Positions 1 to 5,744 of a stretch of DNA of 7,418 nt are shown in pieces. Both the position numbers and the translations under genes were made by a program. The DNA comes from Alectryocaccomicrobium faecavium (GTDB lineage Bacteria; Bacillota; Clostridia; Christensenellales; Aristaeellaceae), in the NCBI GenBank assembly GCA_018713425.1, contig DVOT01000116.1:1-7418 (forward strand). The letters run 5' to 3'. The notes below the pieces were generated by a model. That model had not been told where the DNA came from. It was given only the letters and a program-made list of their open reading frames with translations, and did not search any database. How positions within the stretch are numbered: position 1 is the first letter of the stretch; each line of letters begins with the position of its first letter.

Positions 1-1662
1 AACGACCAGCACGGCGGCCAGAGCATCGTGAACTTCGATTATTCCATGGCCGAAGGCGTGCGCAAGACCTTTGTGAAGCGCTACGCGGACAACGTGGTGC
101 GCGCGCTGGAACTGCTTTGCGGGATGGACAACCCGCGTCCAAACGTCAGCGCTTATCTTTCGTTGGACACGATCCTGCCCGGCACGCCGCGCCCCACGCT
201 GGTGCAAAACGATGAATTCGTCGCCCGGGAGCGCGAAAAGCTGGCGGAGCTGGGCGTAAGCGAAGCGGATATTGCGCGCGTGCAGGCGTTCGCGCACAAA
301 AAGGCCGTGGAAGAAACCGATCGCGCCACCTATCAGGCGATGGAAGCGCTGGTGCACAATCTGAATACCATGAATTCCCGCGCGGGCGCGCAAGTGCCGT
401 TTTCCTCGCTCAACTACGGCATGGACACCTCGCCCGAGGGCCGCATGGCCGTGCGCAACCTGCTGCTGGCCACCGAAAGCGGGCTGGGCCATGGGGAAAC
501 CCCCATCTTCCCCATCCAGATTTTCCGCGTGAAGGAAGGCGTAAATTTCAACCCCGGCGAGCCGAACTATGATTTGTTCCAACTGGCCATGCGCGTTTCC
601 GCCAAGCGGCTATTCCCCAATTTCTCTTTCCAGGACGCGCCCTATAACCTGCAATACTACAAAGAGGGCCATCCAGAAACCGAAATCGCCTACATGGGCT
701 GCCGCACGCGCGTGATCGGCAACGTATACGACAAAACCCGCGAAATCTCCAATGGCCGCGGCAATTTGAGCTTTACCTCCATCAATCTGCCGCGCATCGC
801 CATCAAAGCGAATCACAACATCGATCAGTTCTTTACCGAGCTGGATCGTCTGATCACTCTCGTGATCGATCAATTGTTTGATCGATTTGAAATTCAGGCG
901 CGCAAGCACGTCTACAATTACCCCTTCCTGATGGGCGAAGGCGTGTGGCTGGATAGCGAAAAGCTCTCCTGGAACGACGAAGTGCGCGAAGTGCTCAAGC
1001 ACGGCACGCTTTCCATCGGTTTTATCGGCCTGGCCGAGGCGCTCAAGTGCCTGATCGGCGCGCACCACGGCGAGAGCGAGCACGCGCAGAATCTGGGCCT
1101 GGAAATCATTGCGCACATGCGCGCCCGCTGCGACGAGGCCAGCCAGAAAACGGGCATGAACGTAACGCTCCTGGCCACGCCCGCGGAGGGGCTTTCCGGC
1201 CGCTTTGTGCGCATCGACCGCGAAAAATACGGCGTGATCGAGGGCGTAACCGACCGGGAATATTACACCAACAGCTTCCACGTGCCGGTGTACTACCCCA
1301 TCAGCGCATTCGACAAGATTCGCCTGGAAGCGCCTTACCACGCGCTCACCAACGCAGGCCACATCTCTTATGTGGAATTGGACGGCGACCCAACGGAAAA
1401 CCTCGAAGCCTTCGAGAAAATCCTGCGCTATATGAAGGCTTGTGGCATCGGCTATGGCTCCATCAACCATCCGGTGGATCGCGACCCGCTGTGTGGCTAC
1501 AACGGCATCATCGGCGACCACTGCCCCAACTGCGGCCGCGGGGAGGACGATATGCCCTTTGAGCGCATTCGCCGCATCACCGGCTACCTGGTGGGCACGC
1601 TGAACCGTTTTAACGACGCCAAGCGCGCCGAAGAACACGATAGGGTGAAACACAACGTATGA
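1..1662 (+). CDS. nrdD: Anaerobic (class III) ribonucleoside-triphosphate reductase, 5' end cut by the window
   Basis: The enzyme reduces ribonucleoside triphosphates to deoxyribonucleotides in the cytoplasm without oxygen, using a glycyl radical. The open frame runs from base 1, so a GTG at base 28 is an internal valine, not the start; the frame reads NDQHGGQ at visible residues 1-7, a family signature that lies well inside the protein. The 553 visible residues against about 700 in the family mean that roughly the first quarter, with the ATP-cone and first active-site cysteine, lies upstream. Visible signatures are NSRAGAQVPFSS (125-136), the active-site cysteine in GCRTRV (Cys234), and the C-terminal glycyl-radical segment RITGYLVG with Gly528 (codon 1582-1584). 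Cysteines 498, 508 and 511 (LCGY, CPNC) form most of the zinc site; Asp496 sits where many homologues have the fourth cysteine. The stop overlaps the start of nrdG by 4 bases, so the two are co-translated. Confidence 0.97.
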   Translation, partial: NDQHGGQSIVNFDYSMAEGVRKTFVKRYADNVVRALELLCGMDNPRPNVSAYLSLDTILPGTPRPTLVQNDEFVAREREKLAELGVSEADIARVQAFAHKKAVEETDRATYQAMEALVHNLNTMNSRAGAQVPFSSLNYGMDTSPEGRMAVRNLLLATESGLGHGETPIFPIQIFRVKEGVNFNPGEPNYDLFQLAMRVSAKRLFPNFSFQDAPYNLQYYKEGHPETEIAYMGCRTRVIGNVYDKTREISNGRGNLSFTSINLPRIAIKANHNIDQFFTELDRLITLVIDQLFDRFEIQARKHVYNYPFLMGEGVWLDSEKLSWNDEVREVLKHGTLSIGFIGLAEALKCLIGAHHGESEHAQNLGLEIIAHMRARCDEASQKTGMNVTLLATPAEGLSGRFVRIDREKYGVIEGVTDREYYTNSFHVPVYYPISAFDKIRLEAPYHALTNAGHISYVELDGDPTENLEAFEKILRYMKACGIGYGSINHPVDRDPLCGYNGIIGDHCPNCGRGEDDMPFERIRRITGYLVGTLNRFNDAKRAEEHDRVKHNV

Positions 1663-2132
1663 ACATGCGCATTGCGGGAATCGTGAACGATTCCATCGTG
1701 GATGGGCCAGGGCTGCGGCTGGCCATCTTCGCACAGGGCTGTCCGCACCATTGCCCCGGTTGCCACAATCCCGAATCGCACGATTTTGCGGGCGGTTCAG
1801 ACATGGACACGGAGAAAATCATCGCGCGCATGGACGCCAATCCCCTGCTCGACGGCATCACGCTCACGGGTGGGGAGCCGTTCGAGCAGCCGGAAGCGTG
1901 CCGCATTCTGGCGGACGCGGCGCACGCGCGCGGGCTGAATGTGTGGGCTTACAGCGGATACACGTTTGAACAGCTGTGCGCCGTTCCCGAAAAGCGCCGC
2001 CTGCTGGAAGCCTGCGACGTGCTGGTGGACGGACCGTTTTTGCTGGAGGAGCGCTCGCTCGATTTGCGCTTTCGCGGCTCGAAAAACCAGCGCGTTCTCA
2101 AAGTCGCCGAACTGTTGGCCGGCGGCGAGTGA
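1659..2132 (+). CDS. nrdG: Anaerobic ribonucleotide reductase activating enzyme (radical SAM)
   Basis: This cytoplasmic radical-SAM protein cleaves S-adenosylmethionine to form the 5'-deoxyadenosyl radical that abstracts hydrogen from the glycine of NrdD. The 157-residue length is normal for NrdG. The iron-sulfur cluster motif CX3CX2C is complete (Cys28, Cys32, Cys35, in CPHHCPGC), GGEP at 71-74 is the SAM-binding motif, and the segment VDGPF...RFRGSKNQRV near 123-146 is typical of the NrdG C-terminus. The start ATG shares bases with the nrdD stop (ATGA overlap), with an AGGGTG-like Shine-Dalgarno about a dozen bases upstream inside nrdD; a second in-frame ATG at 1665 is a less likely start. 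The ATGA overlap with nrdD fits equimolar production of the two subunits. Confidence 0.96.
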   Translation: MNMRIAGIVNDSIVDGPGLRLAIFAQGCPHHCPGCHNPESHDFAGGSDMDTEKIIARMDANPLLDGITLTGGEPFEQPEACRILADAAHARGLNVWAYSGYTFEQLCAVPEKRRLLEACDVLVDGPFLLEERSLDLRFRGSKNQRVLKVAELLAGGE

Positions 2133-2151
2133 TCGTTTCCCATTTTTTTGC

Positions 2152-2159
2152 AAAGGAGG
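2152..2159 (+). promoter_or_regulatory. Shine-Dalgarno site that fixes the mtnA start
   Basis: AAAGGAGG lies 9 bases before the GTG at 2169. A TTG at 2148 opens the same frame earlier but lies upstream of this site and has no ribosome binding site of its own, so GTG 2169 is the better start. A run of seven T (2143-2149) precedes it, but no hairpin is next to that run, so I do not read it as a terminator. Confidence 0.85.
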
Positions 2160-2168
2160 CAAAGCGGC

Positions 2169-3209
2169 GTGAGCATTTTGGAAATCGATACCGTTTCTTT
2201 CGATGAAGCGACGCGCGAACTCGTCATCATCGATCAAACGCTCCTGCCCGGCAGGCTGGAACTGATGCGCCTGAGCGACGCGGCGTCCATCCGCGAAGCC
2301 ATTCGCCGCCTGTGCGTGCGCGGCGCGCCGGCCATCGGCGTGGCTGCGGCGCTGGGCCTGTACGCCTGTGCCGTGCGCATCGCGCCCGAAGCGGATTTCG
2401 CGGCGGAATTCGCGCGCTGCGCGGAGCAGATCGAGACCGCGCGCCCCACGGCCGTGAACCTTTCCTGGGCGGTGAAACGCATGCGCAAAGCGGCTTGCGC
2501 GCCCCAGCCCCTGGAGGCGTTGCGCGCGGAAGCCTTTGCCATCCGCGATGAGGACATCCGGGTGTGCCAGAGCATTGGCGAAAATGGCCTTGCCCTGATC
2601 CGGGATGGAGACGGCATCCTCACCCATTGCAACGCGGGCCAGCTGGCGACCGTGCGCTATGGCACGGCGCTCGCGCCCATCCATGTGGGCGCGCGGCGCG
2701 GCATGCATTTTCGCGTGTATACGGATGAAACGCGGCCGCTCCTGCAGGGCGCGCGGCTTTCCGCCTACGAAATGGTGGAGGCGGGCATGGAGACCACCGT
2801 GCTGTGCGACAACATGGCCGCCAGCCTGATGCAGTCCGGCGTGGTGCAGGCGGTGTTCGTCGGCTGCGACCGCGTGGCCCGAAACGGCGATACCGCGAAC
2901 AAAATTGGCACGCTGGGCGTGGCCATCCTGGCCAGGCACTTTTCCCTGCCCTTCTACGTATGCGCGCCCTTCTCCACCATCGATATGGCCTGCCCCACGG
3001 GCGCGGACATCGAAATTGAAAACCGCGCGGCGGACGAAGTGACGGAAATGTGGTACAAGGAGCGCATGGCGCCCCAAGGCGTAAAGGTGTACAACCCTGC
3101 GTTCGACGTAACCCCAGCTAGCCTGATCACCGCTTTTGTCACCGAACGCGGCGTAATCCGCGATCCCAAAGACTTCGAAAAATATTGGGAGGAAAAATAT
3201 CATGGATAA
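2169..3209 (+). CDS. mtnA: S-methyl-5-thioribose-1-phosphate isomerase
   Basis: The enzyme converts 5-methylthioribose-1-phosphate to 5-methylthioribulose-1-phosphate in methionine salvage; members of the family can also take 5-deoxyribose-1-phosphate. With the GTG start the protein has 346 residues, the usual family length. N-terminal DQTLLPG (22-28) and VRGAPAIG (50-57) are family signatures. The catalytic cysteine is Cys154 in THCNAG, the catalytic acid is Asp234 in GCDRVARNGD, and NGDTANKIGT (239-248) follows; the 80-residue spacing between Cys and Asp matches Cys160/Asp240 of the B. subtilis enzyme as I recall it. The related eIF2B-alpha-like and ribose-1,5-bisphosphate isomerases are less likely given the N-terminal motifs. 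It lies 36 bases after nrdG with no terminator between, and overlaps the next gene by 8 bases, so it looks like part of the nrdDG operon. No other methionine-salvage gene is in view. Confidence 0.93.
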   Translation: MSILEIDTVSFDEATRELVIIDQTLLPGRLELMRLSDAASIREAIRRLCVRGAPAIGVAAALGLYACAVRIAPEADFAAEFARCAEQIETARPTAVNLSWAVKRMRKAACAPQPLEALRAEAFAIRDEDIRVCQSIGENGLALIRDGDGILTHCNAGQLATVRYGTALAPIHVGARRGMHFRVYTDETRPLLQGARLSAYEMVEAGMETTVLCDNMAASLMQSGVVQAVFVGCDRVARNGDTANKIGTLGVAILARHFSLPFYVCAPFSTIDMACPTGADIEIENRAADEVTEMWYKERMAPQGVKVYNPAFDVTPASLITAFVTERGVIRDPKDFEKYWEEKYHG

Positions 3210-3666
3210 GGCGGAAATGGCGCAGGCCAACTTTCTCAAAGGATACAATTGCGCGCAGTCCGTGCTCCTCGCCTTCGCGCCGGAATGCGGCCTTTCCGAG
3301 GAAACCGCGGCCAAACTCGCGTCTTCCTTTGGTGGAGGCGTCGCGCGGCTGCGCGAAGTGTGCGGCGCGGTGAGCGGCATGGCCATGGCCGCGGGCCTGA
3401 TCAGGGGCTACGCCGACCCCGCCGACCGGCAAGCCAAAATCGACCATTACGCGCTGGTGCAGGCCATGGCCGCCGAGTTCCGCGCGGAATTCGGCACCAT
3501 CCTTTGCCGGGAGCTTTTAAAGGACATCGCCACCACGGCGGGTGGGGAACCCGAGCCGCGCACCCCGGAATACTACGAAAAGCGCCGCCGCTGCGGCCTG
3601 TGCATCGCCCGTGCGGCCGCCATCGCGCAAAAGTACCTGCTCGCTTCCGACGGGAAAAACGCATAA
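3202..3666 (+). CDS. C_GCAxxG_C_C family putative redox-active protein
   Basis: The 154-residue protein matches the pattern of the C_GCAxxG_C_C family, small cysteine-rich proteins found mainly in anaerobes, thought to be redox-active but without an established reaction. Cysteines are at 17 (GYNCAQ), 29, 54 (VCGAVSGMAMAAG, the GCAxxG-like core with the order C-G-A), 102 (LCRELL), and 131 and 134 (CGLC). There is no signal peptide or membrane segment, so it is probably cytoplasmic. A GGGAGG ribosome binding site at 3187-3192 lies 9 bases before ATG 3202 and inside the end of mtnA; the 8-base overlap argues for translational coupling. It is the last gene of the operon, before a strong hairpin. 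Pairing with an anaerobic reductase suggests electron transfer or metal binding, but that is inference only. Confidence 0.82.
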   Translation: MDKAEMAQANFLKGYNCAQSVLLAFAPECGLSEETAAKLASSFGGGVARLREVCGAVSGMAMAAGLIRGYADPADRQAKIDHYALVQAMAAEFRAEFGTILCRELLKDIATTAGGEPEPRTPEYYEKRRRCGLCIARAAAIAQKYLLASDGKNA

Positions 3667-3686
3667 AAATTATAGCTTTGCACGTA

Positions 3687-3711
3687 GCGCGGCGGAACGC
3701 TTCCGCCGCGC
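3687..3711 (+). terminator. GC-rich hairpin after the nrdDG-mtnA operon
   Basis: A perfect 11-base stem (GCGCGGCGGAA / TTCCGCCGCGC) with a 3-base loop starts 20 bases after the last stop codon. It is very stable but has no T-run directly after it on either strand, so it is an atypical intrinsic terminator or a transcript-end stabiliser. Because it also lies downstream of the minus-strand genes, it could serve both directions. Confidence 0.55.
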
Positions 3712-3714
3712 CTT
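3695..3714 (+). repeat. Imperfect direct repeat, left copy
   Basis: GAACGCTTCCGCCGCGCCTT matches bases 4303-4322 at 18 of 20 positions in the same orientation. This copy contains the right arm of the terminator hairpin. The pair brackets the most AT-rich part of the window, which carries the frameshifted DUF4304-like gene. Confidence 0.6.
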
Positions 3715-3809
3715 GCCAATGTCATCCAAATTGCAGGATTGCCTTGAATTGCTATTGCTGTGCCATAATAATATATTTGGCATCTCTCATAAGCAAAATA
3801 TGATAAAAT

Positions 3810-4254
3810 TTAATCATCTTCCATTCCCAAATATTCTTTAGTGCGAAAACTTGGATAGCAAATCTTGCTTCTAATCGCGCCTATTAAAAACTTTTTTGCA
3901 TCGATGTTTTCTGGTATTAGTATTTTAGGAACAGCTTGCCTAAGGGCATCAATCAGTTCGGATTCCGTTAATTGCTCTGGCCATATATCGTATCGCATTT
4001 TGTCGGAATCCCCAATGGATAGTCCAAACGATCCTCGCAAATCCGTATTACATGTAGTATCACATGGTCTGTCATTTATTTCCCTGATAATATATCCATA
4101 CTCAAACCAATAATAATTATCGTAGTTCGACTTCACAGGTTCGATTATAATTACAATATTTCCACACTTTTTTTGCATATGATCTCTTTACTTTTTCAAA
4201 ACCGAATCCAGAAAAACATTTTGCGCACGCCATCGTAAACTCTTTCTTATTCAT
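3810..4254 (-). pseudogene. DUF4304-like protein gene, split by a one-base frameshift
   Basis: Read from ATG 4254, with an AGGGGAG ribosome binding site at 4267-4261 and 6 bases of spacing, the frame gives MNKKEF... for 27 residues and then enters a run of seven A (minus strand, 4174-4168). Without a shift it ends after 45 residues at 4117. Dropping one A joins it to the frame that runs to the stop at 3810-3812, giving 147 residues: ...KRSYAKKCGNIVIII, EPVKSNYDNYYWFEYG, IIREIND, then a WPEQL segment. The layout (short helix ending in a GF segment, hydrophobic strand, K-S-N-Y, F/Y-rich strand, IIREI) resembles DUF4304 proteins, whose function is not established; this assignment is from memory of the family. 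The split may be a real pseudogene, a homopolymer sequencing error, or slippage; ATG 4178 offers a weak restart for the distal part. Base composition is far more AT-rich than in the flanking operons. Confidence 0.62.
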
Positions 4255-4302
4255 ATAAATCTCCCCTTCACCGCTACTCCGACGAATGGTGTGCAAAATT
4301 GC

Positions 4303-4322
4303 GAATGCTTCCACCGCGCCTT
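4303..4322 (+). repeat. Imperfect direct repeat, right copy
   Basis: GAATGCTTCCACCGCGCCTT differs from 3695-3714 at two positions. It ends inside the stop codon of the minus-strand gene that terminates at 4321. Unlike the left copy, it lacks the opposite hairpin arm, so it cannot form the terminator stem, as expected if it is a partial duplicate. Confidence 0.6.
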
Positions 4323-5037
4323 ATTCCTTTACCCTGTACCACCGCGCAATCTTATTTCCTTCATAGGAAAAGACATATTTCCCTATAAGATATGTGTAGT
4401 ACGCCGTTTCGTCCTCCGCTCGATTTGGATCGGAGAAATACTCGGTCATTGTGCACAGCCATTCCTGAGCGGAAATCTTGTGATAAATTTCCAGATCAAT
4501 GGTATGCCCCAGTTTTTCTCCGGTATACCGGTCCACATACCAATAGTCCTGTATCATCGCCTGCAAATGGCTTTCGTCATCATAGCTGGCAATGAGGATG
4601 TGCTCCGGCGTCGGCTGTTCCGTAACCAAGTAGCCATGATAGCCGATAAACAGCACTACGGGACCCAGCGCGATACGATAGGTAGCGACATTCATATTCG
4701 GACATAAAATGCGCAGCAAATGTCCGTCTCCATCGTATTCATAGATATAGTCGCTGGCGTCCAGCTTATTTTCCCGCACCAGACGTCCCCTTTTCACATT
4801 GTCCGTGACGGCTATCCTAATATCCGAGGGATAATAATACCCACACACGCCCGTCAAATACGTTCCTTTGCTGTATTTCTGCTGTACTACTTGCGTGTCC
4901 GCCGCTTTCTTGAGCGCGCTATATTCCAGCGAATCGCAGACTTCCTCCTCAAAGCGAACGATCGCAGGAATGGATTGTGAATTTGCGTTTTCGCGCAGCC
5001 AGGCGCAAAACGCCGCCAAGGTTTCCGCCGTTACCAT
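4321..5037 (-). CDS. Uncharacterised 238-residue protein, accessory-like
   Basis: I do not recognise this protein. ATG 5037 is chosen because AAAGGAG (5052-5046) lies 8 bases upstream and a sigma-A-like promoter lies at 5128-5100; an earlier in-frame GTG at 5109 falls inside that promoter and has no ribosome binding site. The protein is soluble, with no signal peptide or membrane segment. An N-terminal helical, acidic part (residues 1-50) is followed by a strand-rich, tyrosine-rich part. Residues 97-110 (YIYEYDGDGHLLRI) look like a single YD/RHS-type repeat unit, a pattern also met in small proteins that travel with polymorphic toxins. Other aromatic stretches are CGYYYPSDI (65-73) and YWYVDRYTGE (165-174). 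It is followed after 66 bases by the DUF4304-like gene on the same strand, probably one transcript. An orphan immunity protein is one possibility, but no toxin is in view. Confidence 0.75.
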   Translation of the reverse strand: MVTAETLAAFCAWLRENANSQSIPAIVRFEEEVCDSLEYSALKKAADTQVVQQKYSKGTYLTGVCGYYYPSDIRIAVTDNVKRGRLVRENKLDASDYIYEYDGDGHLLRILCPNMNVATYRIALGPVVLFIGYHGYLVTEQPTPEHILIASYDDESHLQAMIQDYWYVDRYTGEKLGHTIDLEIYHKISAQEWLCTMTEYFSDPNRAEDETAYYTYLIGKYVFSYEGNKIARWYRVKE

Positions 5038-5045
5038 ACCCAGTT

Positions 5046-5052
5046 CTCCTTT
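5046..5052 (-). promoter_or_regulatory. Shine-Dalgarno site of the 238-residue gene
   Basis: AAAGGAG on the minus strand lies 8 bases before ATG 5037. It decides this start over the in-frame GTG at 5109. Confidence 0.8.
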
Positions 5053-5099
5053 CGCATGCTTTGGATGAACGCTGAACTTTTGTTCATACCAATATCGGC

Positions 5100-5128
5100 A
5101 TTTTACCACAGGGTCTTGCCTTCGTCAA
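5100..5128 (-). promoter_or_regulatory. Sigma-A-like promoter for the minus-strand pair
   Basis: On the minus strand TTGACG (5128-5123) and TAAAAT (5105-5100) are separated by 17 bases, five of six matches to consensus in each box at ideal spacing. Transcription would start near 5093, about 55 bases before ATG 5037. Confidence 0.75.
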
Positions 5129-5157
5129 CCCAACCTCAGCTTGCCCATAGACCCTGT
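5108..5157. repeat. 9-base inverted repeat across the minus-strand promoter
   Basis: ACAGGGTCT (5108-5116) and AGACCCTGT (5149-5157) are perfect inverted copies separated by 32 bases. One arm lies in the spacer of the minus-strand promoter and the other just upstream of its -35 box, as for a two-site operator. On the plus strand the second arm runs into five T (5157-5161), so a plus-strand transcript could also use it as a long-loop terminator. Confidence 0.45.
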
Positions 5158-5189
5158 TTTTGCAAAATTTGGGGCAATTGTATGGCTTC

Positions 5190-5232
5190 CGCGTAAAATA
5201 CACACGCACAATCGACAGAAGAAATTTACGCG
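5190..5232. repeat. 8-base inverted repeat upstream of the P-loop gene promoter
   Basis: CGCGTAAA (5190-5197) and TTTACGCG (5225-5232) are perfect inverted copies with 27 bases between. A direct repeat ATGGCTT (5182-5188 and 5234-5240) sits next to the arms. All lie upstream of or at the -35 region of the plus-strand promoter, so they could be regulator sites; chance is not excluded. Confidence 0.35.
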
Positions 5233-5238
5233 CATGGC

Positions 5239-5267
5239 TTTCATTTTCCACAGGATTCCTGTATAAT
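5239..5267 (+). promoter_or_regulatory. Promoter for the P-loop gene and thrC
   Basis: A perfect TATAAT lies at 5262-5267. The best -35 at 17 bases (TTTCAT, 5239-5244) is poor, so the promoter may rely on an activator. The start of transcription would be near 5274. Confidence 0.6.
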
Positions 5268-5271
5268 AGTA

Positions 5272-5281
5272 GTATCGATAC
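5272..5281. promoter_or_regulatory. 10-base palindrome at the predicted transcription start
   Basis: GTATCGATAC is a perfect palindrome located just after the -10 box at 5262-5267. It could be a repressor site or part of the untranslated leader; nearby CGATA and TCGAT words (5291-5304) partly repeat its half-site. Confidence 0.35.
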
Positions 5282-5320
5282 ATTGGATAGCGATAAATTC
5301 GATCAAAGGAGTGTTTTTCA

Positions 5321-5740
5321 ATGATTCAGGCAATTGTGGGCCGCAAGGGCAGCGGCAAAACCAAGCGCCTTTTGGACATGGCAAACGAGGCTTTGAAAGT
5401 GGAGCACGGCCACATCGTGTTTGTGGACGACGATAAGCGCTATATGTACGACCTGCGGCACGAAATCCGCTTTGTGGACGCCAGCGAATATATGCCCAAA
5501 GAGCACCGCTCTCCCGACGCGCTCATCGCCCTGCTGGGCGGCATGCTGGCCGCGGATTACGACATCACGCTGATTTGCGTGGACGCTTTCCATCGCCTGG
5601 CCAACGCGGATTGGACCAATATGCAATCCCTGTTCGAGCGGCTGGACGCTCTGGGAAATACGCACAACTGCACATTCCTGCTCAGCCTTTCGGCGGATAG
5701 CAGCGAATTGCCGGAATTCATTTTGAAATACGCGGTGTAG
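5321..5740 (+). CDS. Small P-loop NTPase of unknown function
   Basis: The 139-residue cytoplasmic protein has a complete Walker A motif GRKGSGKT at 7-14 directly after the first strand, and a Walker B-like hydrophobic strand ending in Asp88 (ITLICVD, 82-88). The segment HIVFVDDDKRYMYDL (31-45) is a second strand with an acidic tip. It resembles short ATP-binding proteins common in Clostridia, sometimes labelled as PilT-like; the length and lack of other PilT motifs do not support a motility role. The start is secure: AAAGGAG at 5305-5311 lies 9 bases before ATG 5321. It is the first gene of a two-gene unit and stops 4 bases before thrC. Nothing in the sequence shows its substrate; kinase, ATPase or nucleotide sensor are all possible. 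Confidence 0.87.
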   Translation: MIQAIVGRKGSGKTKRLLDMANEALKVEHGHIVFVDDDKRYMYDLRHEIRFVDASEYMPKEHRSPDALIALLGGMLAADYDITLICVDAFHRLANADWTNMQSLFERLDALGNTHNCTFLLSLSADSSELPEFILKYAV

Positions 5741-5744
5741 CATC

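Noticed and set aside
610..1734. A 374-codon minus-strand open frame opposite nrdD
   Set aside because: It is a shadow of nrdD codon bias; no ribosome binding site or motif supports it.
2143..2149. Run of seven T after nrdG as a terminator
   Set aside because: No stable hairpin lies directly before it, and the next gene follows at once with a strong ribosome binding site, so this looks like an internal operon gap.
1797..3386. A 529-codon open frame on the minus strand across nrdG, mtnA and the redox gene
   Set aside because: It lies opposite clearly recognised genes and arises from GC-rich codon use; its translation is rich in Ala, Arg and His and shows no family motif.
3761..3820. Short inverted words (TGCCA/TGGCA and TGATAAAATTTAATCA) as a terminator for the minus-strand pair
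   Set aside because: The stems are short and AT-rich or lack a loop; the second overlaps the end of the gene, so neither is convincing.
4291..4707. A plus-strand open frame of 138 codons opposite the 238-residue gene
   Set aside because: It has no good ribosome binding site, while the minus-strand gene has both a promoter and a ribosome binding site.
5158..5167. Palindrome TTTTGCAAAA as an operator
   Set aside because: It is a low-complexity AT-rich word likely to occur by chance, and it is not placed at a promoter box.
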